Assembly (NCBI GenBank): GCA_018368345.1
Contig: JAGZEK010000016.1
Coordinates: 1-51,490, forward strand
Direction of reading: 5' to 3'
Source of the DNA: Collinsella sp.
GTDB lineage: Bacteria; Actinomycetota; Coriobacteriia; Coriobacteriales; Coriobacteriaceae
Length of the DNA: 51,490 nucleotides
Shown here: in pieces, positions 8,187 through 17,277 of the stretch
Position numbering within the stretch: the stretch's first letter is position 1
Layout: the number at the start of each line of letters is the position of its first letter
Position numbers and translations under genes: made by a program
Notes under the pieces: generated by a model
The model's input: the letters and a program-made list of their open reading frames with translations, nothing else
Told to the model about the DNA's origin: nothing
Database searches by the model: none

Positions 8187-9623
8187 ATGAATCAGGTGGA
8201 GCAGAGCGTTACCGAGTATGTCGACGAGGTCTGGGAAGATGTCGTTGCCGATATCGAACAGCTGGTGAGCTATCCGTCTGTGGCCGTTGCTGCCAATGCG
8301 GAGCCCGGTGCGCCGTTTGGCCGCCCGGTCCGTGATGCGCTCGATTGCGCGCTCGGCATTGCGCAAAAGCTCGGCTACCAGACGAGCGACGACGAGGGCT
8401 TTGTGGGCATCGCCGATATCCCGGGTCGCGGCGACAAGCAGCTCGCGACCATCTGCCACGTGGACGTGGTGCCCGCCGGCCCCGGCTGGAACACCGACCC
8501 GTTTGCGATGGAGCGTCGCGAGGGCTGGCTGCTCGGCCGCGGCGTGATCGACGACAAGGGTCCGGCCGTGCTGTCGCTCTACGCCGGCGCCTACCTGCTC
8601 AAGCACGGCATTGTGCCGCGCTATACCTTCCGCGCGCTGCTGGGCTGCGATGAGGAAGTGGGCATGTCCGACGTTCACCATTATCTGGAGAACTACGCGA
8701 ATCCCGACTTCTTGTTTACGCCCGATGCCGAGTTCCCGGTCTGCAATGCCGAGAAGGGCCAGTTTGGGGCGACGTTTGTGAGCCCCAAGATCGACGGCGG
8801 GCGCATTGTGTCCTGGAGCGGTGCCGAGGCGAGCAACGCCATTCCGTCGCAGTCCATCTGCGAGCTCGCGATTGCCGCCGATGAGCTGCCGGCGCCGGTC
8901 GACAACGCCGACCGCCTGGAGATCACGACGCTCGATAACGGGCATGCGCAGATTTTTGCCCACGGCATTGGCGGTCATGCCTCGATGCCCGAGGGAACGA
9001 TCAATGCCGTCGGCCTCATTGTGGCGTATCTGCGCGAGGCCGAGGACGCGTTTGGTGCACGCGACGAGCGCCTGCTGACGCCTGCCGAGCACGAGTTCGT
9101 CAAGTTCCTGGCCTTTGTGCATGCGGATGCCTATGGCCGCGGCCTGGGTATCGATGCGACGAGTCCGGCGTTTGGCCCGCTTACCTGCAACGCTGGCGTC
9201 ATCCGCGTGGCGGATGGCCATATTGAGCAGGTCATCGACGTGCGCTTCCCCGACAGTACGAGTGCCGATACCATCCGCGAGCAGCTCGACCCGCTCGTGG
9301 GCCGTTTTGGCGTGACGTGCCAGCTGGGTCGCGCTAAGGTGCCGTTCTCGGTGTCTGCCGACGATCCGGCCGTGAGGGCGCTCATCGATACCTATAACGA
9401 GTTCACCGGTAAACATGCTGAGCCCTTCGCCATGGGCGGCGGCACGTACGCGCGCAACTTTGCCCGCGCCGTCTCGTTTGGCCCCGAGGAGACCGGCCTG
9501 GAGCTGCCCGCATGGGGTGGCCAGATGCACGGCCCCAACGAGTGCGCCAACGAGGAGCAGCTCAAGCAAGCACTCAAGATCTATATTGTTGCGATCCTCC
9601 GTTTGAATGAATTAGAGCTTTAA
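8187..9623 (+). CDS. M20 family metallodipeptidase, Sapep/PepV-like
   Basis: A 478-residue cytoplasmic dipeptidase that likely hydrolyses short peptides using two metal ions. Visible ligands are His in CHVDVVP, the bridging Asp in DDKGP, the catalytic Glu pair in CDEEVGMSD, Asp in TPDAEFP and the late His in GQMHGPNE. An internal lid domain interrupts the catalytic domain, as in PepV. The ATG at 8187 has AAGGAGG upstream. The frame extends 5' over the end of the HAD gene, but that part is not credible protein. Confidence 0.9.
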   Translation: MNQVEQSVTEYVDEVWEDVVADIEQLVSYPSVAVAANAEPGAPFGRPVRDALDCALGIAQKLGYQTSDDEGFVGIADIPGRGDKQLATICHVDVVPAGPGWNTDPFAMERREGWLLGRGVIDDKGPAVLSLYAGAYLLKHGIVPRYTFRALLGCDEEVGMSDVHHYLENYANPDFLFTPDAEFPVCNAEKGQFGATFVSPKIDGGRIVSWSGAEASNAIPSQSICELAIAADELPAPVDNADRLEITTLDNGHAQIFAHGIGGHASMPEGTINAVGLIVAYLREAEDAFGARDERLLTPAEHEFVKFLAFVHADAYGRGLGIDATSPAFGPLTCNAGVIRVADGHIEQVIDVRFPDSTSADTIREQLDPLVGRFGVTCQLGRAKVPFSVSADDPAVRALIDTYNEFTGKHAEPFAMGGGTYARNFARAVSFGPEETGLELPAWGGQMHGPNECANEEQLKQALKIYIVAILRLNELEL

Positions 9624-9644
9624 GGTTTCGCGGTTTCCCAATCT

Positions 9645-9713
9645 AAGTTGCGGTGGAATAGTTCCTAGAATGGGCCATTTGATAGCCAAGCAGGAACTAT
9701 TTCACCGCAACTT
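9645..9713. repeat. GCGGTGGAATAG-family palindrome
   Basis: Arms of 22 bp (9645-9666 and 9692-9713) with one mismatch, 22 nt after the dipeptidase stop. It is likely a terminator-like 3' structure. The rest of the gap to pstS (9714-9916) shows no recognisable Pho box or strong promoter. Confidence 0.65.
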
Positions 9714-9916
9714 TGTTTTTATTGGTGTAAAAGGTGCGCCATGTTCGGCGCTGGATTGTTATCCGTTTGTAAAGGCTGGGCAGAGCTTGCGGTAAGGGTC
9801 TATCAATAGCCCGTAAGAAACCGCAGATAACGCGGTTGTCGACTGATCGGGGCCGTATCTTTCCAAACAGCAAAGCGGGCAGGGTGCCCGCGAGTCGCAT
9901 GTATGAAAGGAAGATC

Positions 9917-10858
9917 ATGCTCGATCAGGCTTATTCTCGTCGTCAGTTCCTCGGCCTCGCTGGTGGTCTTGCCAGTATCGTCGGTCTCGGTCTCGTTGGT
10001 TGCGGTGGCTCCAACACTTCCGACGCCGCCGACAAGGGTAGCGCCGCTGCCGCTGCCGAGTCCGTCTCCGGCGAGGTGACCTACGACGGCGCCTCCTCGT
10101 TCCAGGCCCTCGTCGAGGCTGCTGCCGAGAAGTTCATGGACGCCAACCCCGACGTCTCCATCTCCGGTTCGGGCAACGGTTCGGGCAAGGGCCTGACCGC
10201 TGTGGCCGCCGGCACCGTCACCATCGGTAACTCCGACGTCTTCGCCGAGACCAAGCTCGAGGCCGACCAGGTCAAGAACCTCGTCGACCACGAGGTCGCC
10301 GTCGTGGGCATGGGTCCCGTCGTCTCCAAGAACGTCAAGGTCGACGACCTGTCCCTCGAGCAGCTCAAGGGCATCTTCTCCGGCCAGATCACCAACTGGA
10401 AGGAGGTCGGCGGCGACGATGCCACCATCGTCGTCCTCAACCGCAAGGCTGGCTCCGGTACCCGCGCCACCTTCGAGGCTGCCGTCTTTGGCGACGAGGC
10501 TGTCGACTTTAAGGGCGACGCCGAGCTCGACAAGTCCGGCGACGTCCAGACTCAGATCGCCAGCACCGACAACGCCATCTCCTACCTCGACTTCTCGCAC
10601 TTCGATGATTCCAAGTTCAACGCCATCAAGGTCGAGGGCGTGGAGCCCAAGAGCGAGAACGTCACCGACGACTCCTTCAAGATCTGGGCTACCGAGCACA
10701 TGTACTGCTCCAAGGATGCCGACGACGCCACCAAGGCTTTCCTGGACTTCATGCTTTCCGACGATGTCCAGGGCAAGCTCGTCGAGGAGCAGGGCTTCAT
10801 CCCCGTCTCTGCCATGAAGGTCGTCAAGGACGCCAGCGGCAAGGTCTCCGCTAAATAG
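9917..10858 (+). CDS. pstS: Phosphate ABC transporter substrate-binding lipoprotein PstS
   Basis: A 313-residue extracellular phosphate-binding protein. The N-terminus combines a twin-arginine-like motif (SRRQFLGL) with a hydrophobic stretch and a lipobox (LVGC), so it is probably exported as a lipoprotein, possibly by Tat. After a low-complexity Ala/Ser linker come the typical PBP-II phosphate motifs, GSGNGSGKGL and the NRKAGSGTRATFE phosphate loop. GAAAGGAAG precedes the ATG. It is first of four co-directional pst genes; pstC starts 25 nt downstream. Confidence 0.95.
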   Translation: MLDQAYSRRQFLGLAGGLASIVGLGLVGCGGSNTSDAADKGSAAAAAESVSGEVTYDGASSFQALVEAAAEKFMDANPDVSISGSGNGSGKGLTAVAAGTVTIGNSDVFAETKLEADQVKNLVDHEVAVVGMGPVVSKNVKVDDLSLEQLKGIFSGQITNWKEVGGDDATIVVLNRKAGSGTRATFEAAVFGDEAVDFKGDAELDKSGDVQTQIASTDNAISYLDFSHFDDSKFNAIKVEGVEPKSENVTDDSFKIWATEHMYCSKDADDATKAFLDFMLSDDVQGKLVEEQGFIPVSAMKVVKDASGKVSAK

Positions 10859-10883
10859 GTAATCGCCCCCGGAAAGGTTTGCA

Positions 10884-11792
10884 ATGGCAAAACAGCTGCC
10901 AAAGCGCGACCTTGAGAACGTGGGCCTGGGCGTCACGGGCGCGTGCGTAGCGCTCGTGACGCTTGTTGTTGCCGCGCTCATCTTTATGGTCGCCCAAAAG
11001 GGCCTCTCGGCTTTTGTCAAGGACGGCGTCTCGGTCGTCGAGTTTTTCACCGGTACCAAGTGGGACCTGGCCAACACAGCCGAAAACGGTCTGCCCTATA
11101 CCGGCGCTCTGCCCCTGATCGTCACCTCGTTTGCGGTCATGGTGCTCTCCACGCTCATTGCGCTGCCGGTCGCCATCGGCTCTGCCATTTTTGCGGTCGA
11201 AATCCAGCCTAAGTTTGGCTCCAAGATCTTCCAGCCGCTCATTGAGCTTTTGACCGGCATCCCCTCGGTCGTCTTTGGCCTGATCGGTTTTCATGTGGTC
11301 GTCGGCCTCATGAAGAGCGTCTTCCACGTGAGCACGGGTCTGGGCATCCTGCCTGGCGCCATCGTGCTGGCCGTCATGATACTGCCGACCATGACCACGC
11401 TTTCGGTCGACGGCCTGCGCGCCGTTCCCGATAGCTACCGTCAGGGTTCGCTCGCACTGGGCTACACCCGCTGGCAGACCATCTGGCACGTGGTGCTCAA
11501 GTCCGCCATGCCGTCGCTCATGACCGCGGTCATCCTTGGCATGACCCGCGCCTTTGGCGAGACGCTTGCCGTACGCATGGTTATCGGCGGTATCGAGGCC
11601 ATGCCGACGTCGCTGTTGTCGCCGGCTTCGACCATTACCACCACGCTTACCACGTCCATGGCGGTCTATGCCGAGGGCTCGGCCCAGGACGACGTCCTGT
11701 GGGCACTCGGTCTGCTGCTGATGGGCATGAGCCTCATCTTCATCCTGATCATCCATCTCATTGGCCGCAAGGGGGCGAAGGCTCGTGGCTAG
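10884..11792 (+). CDS. pstC: Phosphate ABC transporter permease PstC
   Basis: A 302-residue inner-membrane permease with about six predicted transmembrane segments. The first, GLGVTGACVALVTLVVAALIF, follows a short cytoplasmic tail. The EAA-type coupling loop, recognised by PstB, is seen around SYRQGSLALGYTRWQTIWHVV. The stop codon lies inside the start region of pstA (8-nt overlap), so the two are translationally coupled. Confidence 0.95.
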   Translation: MAKQLPKRDLENVGLGVTGACVALVTLVVAALIFMVAQKGLSAFVKDGVSVVEFFTGTKWDLANTAENGLPYTGALPLIVTSFAVMVLSTLIALPVAIGSAIFAVEIQPKFGSKIFQPLIELLTGIPSVVFGLIGFHVVVGLMKSVFHVSTGLGILPGAIVLAVMILPTMTTLSVDGLRAVPDSYRQGSLALGYTRWQTIWHVVLKSAMPSLMTAVILGMTRAFGETLAVRMVIGGIEAMPTSLLSPASTITTTLTTSMAVYAEGSAQDDVLWALGLLLMGMSLIFILIIHLIGRKGAKARG

Positions 11793-12707
11793 CACGCGCA
11801 TCCATATCGACGAGGCGAGACTCGGGCGTGTCCAAAAACAGGACCGCATCGCCACGGGCGTGTTGACGGCAATCGTCGCCATCGTCATGCTCATCGTCGT
11901 TTCCATGGTGGCCTACATCCTGTTCGAGGGCATCTCGACGCTGTTCCAGCCGGGCTTCCTCACGGAGCCGTCGCGCGCCAACGGCACCCAGGGCGGCGTG
12001 CTCTACCAGCTGTTCGACTCGTTCTACCTGCTGCTGATTACCCTGGCTATCTCGGTGCCCATCAGCCTGGGCGGCGCGGTCTTCTTGGTCGAGTACGCAC
12101 CCGACGGCCCCGTCCGCGACATCGCCTCCACCGCCATCGAGACGCTGTCCTCGCTGCCTTCTATCGTCGTCGGCATGTTCGGCTTCCTGGTGTTCTCGGT
12201 GCAGCTGGGCTGGAAGTACTCCATCATCTCCGGCGCCGTCGCACTCACCATGTTCAACATCCCCATCCTGGTGCGCGTGATTCAGCAGGCGCTCGAGGAC
12301 GTGCCGCAGGCCCAGCGCGATGCGTGCCTGGCCATGGGTCTCACCCGCTGGGAGGCCACGCTGCACATCCTGATTCCCGAGGCTATGCCCGCCATCGTGA
12401 CCGGCATCGTGCTTTCGGCCGGCCGCGTGTTTGGCGAGGCTGCAGCGCTGCTCTTCACCTCGGGCATGAGCTCGCCGGTCCGCCTCAACTTCTTGAGCTT
12501 TAACCTGTCGAGCCCCACTTGCGCGTGGAACGTGTTCCGTCCCGGCGAGTCGCTCGCCGTGCATATCTACAAGATTTACGGCGAAGGCAGCCCCGAGGCC
12601 CAGCAGATCGTTTGGGGCACCGCGGCACTGCTGATGATCTGCGTGCTGCTGTTTAACGTAATCGCCCGTATCGTGGGCAAGCAACTGGCAAGGAAGATGA
12701 CGGCCGA

Positions 12708-12711
<4 letters not shown>
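11785..12711 (+). CDS. pstA: Phosphate ABC transporter permease PstA
   Basis: A 308-residue permease paired with PstC, with six predicted membrane segments and the EAA loop in AQRDACLAMGLTRWEATLHI. I place the start at the GTG at 11785, which has a GGGGGCGAAGG ribosome site and overlaps the pstC end by 8 nt; an in-frame TTG at 11761 is weaker. The stop TGA overlaps the pstB ATG (ATGA), so all three downstream pst genes are coupled. Confidence 0.93.
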
Positions 12712-13580
<869 letters not shown>

Positions 13581-13635
13581 TCCGGGACATGCTTGAGGCC
13601 CGCGGCGGCCATGGTCGCCACGGGACTGATTGGAG

Positions 13636-13674
13636 AGGCGGGTCATCTCTTTTGGGAGATGGCCCGCCTTTTTG
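13636..13674 (+). terminator. Intrinsic terminator of the pst operon
   Basis: Stem AGGCGGGTCATCTC / GAGATGGCCCGCCT with one mismatch and a 6-nt loop, followed by TTTTT. Confidence 0.88.
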
Positions 13675-13696
13675 TGCTTGTTGACTGCACTCGCCT

Positions 13697-13737
13697 AAAA
13701 CCACCACAAAGGTGCCTGTCCCCTTTGTGGTGGTTTT
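13697..13737. repeat. CCACCACAAAGG palindrome, copy 1
   Basis: Perfect 16-bp arms AAAACCACCACAAAGG / CCTTTGTGGTGGTTTT around a TGCCTGTC-type loop, in the gap between the pst terminator and the ABC-F gene. Six copies of this family occur in the window. Confidence 0.85.
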
Positions 13738-13781
13738 CGCTATCATGGACAACGTTGAATTTCTACGAAGGAGCAGGGCAT

Positions 13782-15641
13782 ATGGCGATTCTTTTGGGAT
13801 GCGATTCCGTCAGCCTAGAGTTTCCCACCAAGCATATTTTCGATAGCGTGACGCTCGGCGTGGGCGAGGGCGACCGTATTGGTATCGTCGGCAAAAACGG
13901 CGACGGCAAGTCGACGCTGCTGAGCGTGCTTGCCGGTACGCTGGAGCCCGACGACGGTCGCGTGACGCACCGCCGCGGCACGACGATCGGTCTGCTCGGC
14001 CAAAAGGACCAGCTTGCCGATACCGATACCGTGCATCATGCCGTCGTGGGCGACACGCCCGAATACGAGTGGGCCTCGAGCCCGCGTACGCGCCAGATTC
14101 TGGCCGGCCTCATCAGCGATGTGCCCTGGGAGGGCACGGTGGGCGAGCTTTCGGGCGGCCAGCGCCGTCGCGTGGACCTTGCACGCCTGCTGATCGGCGA
14201 CTACGACGTGCTCATGCTTGACGAGCCCACCAACCACCTGGACATGCGCACCATCAACTGGCTTGCGCGTCACTTAAAGGCCCGCTGGCAGCGCGGTCAG
14301 GGCGCCATGCTCGTGGTCACGCACGACCGCTGGTTCTTGGACGAGGTCTGCACCAGTATGTGGGAGGTCCACGACGGCCAGGTCGATCCCTTCGAGGGCG
14401 GTTACTCCGCATATATCCTGCAGCGCGTGGAGCGCGACCGCATGGCCGCCGTTACCGAGGAGCGCCGTCGCAACATGGCGCGCAAGGAGCTCGCGTGGCT
14501 GAGCCGCGGTGCCCAGGCTCGTTCTACCAAGCCCAAGTTTCGCGTGGATGCCGCTCGCGAGCTGATCGCCGACGTGCCGCCCGTGCGTGACGAGCTGGAG
14601 CTCAAGCGCCTGGCCGTGAGCCGCTTGGGCAAGCAGGTTATCGATGTGGTCGACGTGGATGCCGGCTATGCCGATACCGACGGCGCGCCCAAGCAGGTGC
14701 TCACCGACGTGACCTGGCTTATCGGCGCGGGCGACCGCTATGGCCTGCTGGGCGAGAACGGCGCCGGCAAGTCCACGCTGCTCGACGTGATTCAGGGCAA
14801 GATCGCACCCCTGCGCGGCCGCGTGAAGATTGGCCAGACGGTGCGCTTTGGCGTGCTGTCACAGCAGCTCGAGGAGCTCGAGCCCTTTATGGGCGACACG
14901 ATCCGCGAGGTGCTGAGCAACTACAAAAAGTACTACGTCATCGACGGCAAGGAGACCTCGCCCGAGAAGCTCTGCGAGCGCCTGGGCTTTACGACGCAGC
15001 AGCTCTGGAGTCGCATCGGTGACCTTTCGGGCGGCCAGCGCCGTCGCCTGTCGCTGCTGCTGACGATCCTGGACGAGCCCAACGTGCTTATCCTGGACGA
15101 GCCCGGCAACGACCTCGATACCGATATGCTGGCGATTGTCGAGGACCTGCTCGACGGCTGGCCCGGCACGCTGATCCTGGTTACGCACGACCGTTTCCTC
15201 ATGGAACGCGTGACCGACCAGCAGTGGGCGCTGCTTGACGGCCATCTGACGCATATGCCCGGCGGCGTCGACCAGTACCTGCGTCTGTGTAACGCTACCG
15301 CCGAGGGCGAGCCCGTGGGCGCACCGAGCGCCAAGACCGGCACGTTCGACACCGGTGCTGCGGCGGCTGCGGCCGAAAAACCCAAGTCGAGCGGCCAGCC
15401 CAATGGCCTTTCCAACGCCGAGCGCCAGAAGCTCCGCCGCGAGGTGAGCTCGCTCGAGCGCAAGATGGAGACGCAGCGCGCCCGCGTGGAGGAGGCCGAG
15501 GCCGCGATGGCCCAGGTCGACCCCACCAACTACACGGCGCTGGGCGAGCAGCAGGCAAAGATTGACGAGGCTCACGCCGCCATGGACGAGCTGGAGATGG
15601 CGTGGCTCGAGGCGAGCGAAAAGCTCGAGGGCGAGGAGTAG
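13782..15641 (+). CDS. ABC-F family ATPase, Uup-like
   Basis: A 619-residue soluble protein with two ABC domains and no membrane segments, the ABC-F layout; these proteins act on ribosomes or ribosome-bound complexes. The first Walker A is GIVGKNGDGKST and the second GLLGENGAGKST. The signatures are LSGGQRRRVDLARLL and LSGGQRRRLSLLLTIL, and the first Walker B is LMLDEPTNHLD. The second Walker B region reads LILDEPGNDLD, a less usual form of EPTNHLD. A C-terminal coiled coil (about the last 85 residues) after an Ala/Gly linker is typical of Uup. The start at 13782 has GAAGGAG upstream. The HAD gene begins 6 nt after the stop. Confidence 0.88.
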   Translation: MAILLGCDSVSLEFPTKHIFDSVTLGVGEGDRIGIVGKNGDGKSTLLSVLAGTLEPDDGRVTHRRGTTIGLLGQKDQLADTDTVHHAVVGDTPEYEWASSPRTRQILAGLISDVPWEGTVGELSGGQRRRVDLARLLIGDYDVLMLDEPTNHLDMRTINWLARHLKARWQRGQGAMLVVTHDRWFLDEVCTSMWEVHDGQVDPFEGGYSAYILQRVERDRMAAVTEERRRNMARKELAWLSRGAQARSTKPKFRVDAARELIADVPPVRDELELKRLAVSRLGKQVIDVVDVDAGYADTDGAPKQVLTDVTWLIGAGDRYGLLGENGAGKSTLLDVIQGKIAPLRGRVKIGQTVRFGVLSQQLEELEPFMGDTIREVLSNYKKYYVIDGKETSPEKLCERLGFTTQQLWSRIGDLSGGQRRRLSLLLTILDEPNVLILDEPGNDLDTDMLAIVEDLLDGWPGTLILVTHDRFLMERVTDQQWALLDGHLTHMPGGVDQYLRLCNATAEGEPVGAPSAKTGTFDTGAAAAAAEKPKSSGQPNGLSNAERQKLRREVSSLERKMETQRARVEEAEAAMAQVDPTNYTALGEQQAKIDEAHAAMDELEMAWLEASEKLEGEE

Positions 15642-15647
15642 GCGAGA

Positions 15648-16418
15648 ATGATCAAAGCCGCGTTTTTCGATATCGACGGCACGCTGCTGAGCTTTAAGAC
15701 CCACCGGATTCCGGCGTCGGCGCAGCAGGTGCTCGACAGCTTTCACGAGAAGGGGATTGCGTGCGTGATCGCCACGGGCCGTCCGACCTACCAGATGCCG
15801 GACTGGCTGTTCGACCTGGGCTGGGATGCGTACATTACGCTTTCGGGCCAGCACTGCTTTGATGCCGAGGGGGTTTACCGCAGCTGCCCGATCGATTCGG
15901 ACGACGTCGCGGTGATTGTGGACCAGGTGGCGCAGGGGCGCTACGACTCGCTGTGCATGCAGGGCGAGGACTCGTTTGTGAACCGCCTGTCCGAGCGCGT
16001 GGTGACGGCTGGCAGCAACGCGGGAATCGTCTACCACGAGGAGCCGTTTGAGCACGCCTTTGATGCACCGGTCTACCAGTTTTGCGCCTTCGTTGATCCG
16101 GCCGACGAGCATATCGTGACCGATGCCGTGTCGCATTCGCTCACCACGCGCTGGTGCGATCTGTTCTGCGACATTATTCCGGCCAACGGCGGCAAGGACC
16201 TGGGCGTGGCGGCGACGCTGGAGCGCCTGGGCATCGACGCGAGCGAGGCGATTGCCTTTGGCGACGGCGAGAACGACCTGTCGATGTTCTCGGCCGTGGG
16301 CACAAGTGTGGCCATGGGCAACGCGCAGGACACGGTGAAAGCTGCGGCGACCTATGTGACGACAGCCGTGGACGACGATGGCATCTGCAACGCCGCGAAG
16401 CACTTTGGATTGATGTAA
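15648..16418 (+). CDS. Cof-type HAD phosphatase
   Basis: A 256-residue sugar- or nucleotide-phosphatase of HAD subfamily IIB. Motif I is DIDGTLLS, motif II is ATGRPTYQ, Lys lies in the NGGKDLG segment (motif III), and motif IV is FGDGENDLSMF; a type C2 cap lies between. The substrate is unknown. It starts 6 nt after the ABC-F stop, so the two probably form an operon; a terminator follows at 16441. Confidence 0.9.
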   Translation: MIKAAFFDIDGTLLSFKTHRIPASAQQVLDSFHEKGIACVIATGRPTYQMPDWLFDLGWDAYITLSGQHCFDAEGVYRSCPIDSDDVAVIVDQVAQGRYDSLCMQGEDSFVNRLSERVVTAGSNAGIVYHEEPFEHAFDAPVYQFCAFVDPADEHIVTDAVSHSLTTRWCDLFCDIIPANGGKDLGVAATLERLGIDASEAIAFGDGENDLSMFSAVGTSVAMGNAQDTVKAAATYVTTAVDDDGICNAAKHFGLM

Positions 16419-16440
16419 CTGCGGGGCGGCACCCGGCGCC

Positions 16441-16477
16441 TGGGGACACTCCTTGCGGGGCGTCCCCATTTTGTTTT
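16441..16477 (+). terminator. Intrinsic terminator after the Cof-type gene
   Basis: Stem TGGGGAC / GTCCCCA with a GC-rich loop and the tail TTTTGTTTT. Confidence 0.75.
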
Positions 16478-16498
16478 CGTCCCGCACGTTTTGTGAAA

Positions 16499-16560
16499 CA
16501 CGGCTAACTTTTAGACAAAGTAGTAAGACATGGGCAACTTTTGCGGTAAAGTTAGCCGTG
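16499..16560 (+). promoter_or_regulatory. Predicted operator region of the DtxR-type regulator
   Basis: A perfect 13-bp inverted repeat: CACGGCTAACTTT at 16499-16511 and AAAGTTAGCCGTG at 16548-16560, separated by 36 nt. A third half-site, GGCTAAC, occurs at 16574-16580. Between the arms lies CATGGGCAACTTTTG (16529-16543), nearly identical to 23166-23180 upstream of the metal exporter gene. This suggests autoregulation and a shared regulon (inference). Confidence 0.6.
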
Positions 16561-16605
16561 GAAAGTATCCAAAGGCTAACTAGCAATCATCGCGAAAGGC
16601 GGCCC

Positions 16606-16995
16606 ATGGCCCTACGTGAATCCGGAGAAGACTATCTCGAATCAATCTACGTTCTGTCGGAACGTCAGGTCATCGTGCGCTCGATCGACGTTGCGGAGTA
16701 CCTCGGCGTAACCAAGGCGAGCGTTTCCAAGGCCATGGCGACGCTGGAAAGCAACGGCTATGTCGAAATGGGCAAACGAGATGTTCATCTGACAGAGCGC
16801 GGTCTGGAGGTCGCGCGCCAAATGTGGGAGCGCCACTGCTTTTTCGTGGGGCTTTTGGAGGATGCAGGCGTATCGGCCGAGGTGGCGTCGCAAGAGGGCT
16901 GCCACATGGAGCACTGCCTGAGCGAGGAGAGCTTTGAGAAGCTACGGGCGATGCTGGGACGGGACGGTGCTTCGGCGCCAATAATGACCGACTAG
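16606..16995 (+). CDS. DtxR/MntR-type metal-dependent transcriptional repressor
   Basis: A 129-residue regulator. Residues 5-65 form a winged helix with the family opening SGEDYLESIYVL and recognition helix TKASVSKAMATLESNGYV. The C-terminal half is the dimerisation/metal domain, with CxxE/H-type ligands visible (EGCHMEHCLSEESF). There is no third SH3-like domain, so it resembles MntR more than DtxR. Likely ligands are Mn(II) or Fe(II). The start at 16606 follows GAAAGG. Its upstream inverted repeats suggest autorepression. No transporter gene is adjacent; the nearest candidate target is the exporter at 23268. Confidence 0.85.
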   Translation: MALRESGEDYLESIYVLSERQVIVRSIDVAEYLGVTKASVSKAMATLESNGYVEMGKRDVHLTERGLEVARQMWERHCFFVGLLEDAGVSAEVASQEGCHMEHCLSEESFEKLRAMLGRDGASAPIMTD

Positions 16996-17137
16996 CACTC
17001 CCGCAGCGGCGCGCCTCCCGCGCCGGAACGGTGCGGGACAGCGACCGAGACGAGTGGTCCCACCAACTAAGTCCAACTCAGACAAGGAACCCCGCCAGCA
17101 AGCGATGCCCAAGAACCGCCAGCAACGTCATCGCAGG

Positions 17138-17260
17138 CCGGGACCGGGCTTGGTTTTGAAAACACTTCGCAGCGCGAGGCCCGCCTTTCCGTTGCTCCGC
17201 AGGAGCAGGAAAGACGGGCCTCATGCGCGAGGACGTTTTCAAAACCAAGCCCGGCCCCGG
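17138..17260. repeat. Long imperfect palindrome (about 53-bp arms)
   Basis: Lies between the end of the DtxR-type gene and the convergent end of the P-type ATPase gene. The outer part includes a perfect 18-bp match, GGGCTTGGTTTTGAAAAC with its complement. The inner arms pair GAGGCCCG(C/T)CTTTCC with few mismatches, and the loop has its own TGCTCC/GGAGCA stem. It could act as a bidirectional terminator or be a MITE-like remnant. Nothing else is recognised in 16996-17277. Confidence 0.75.
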
Positions 17261-17277
17261 CCGGACAGCCACGTATG

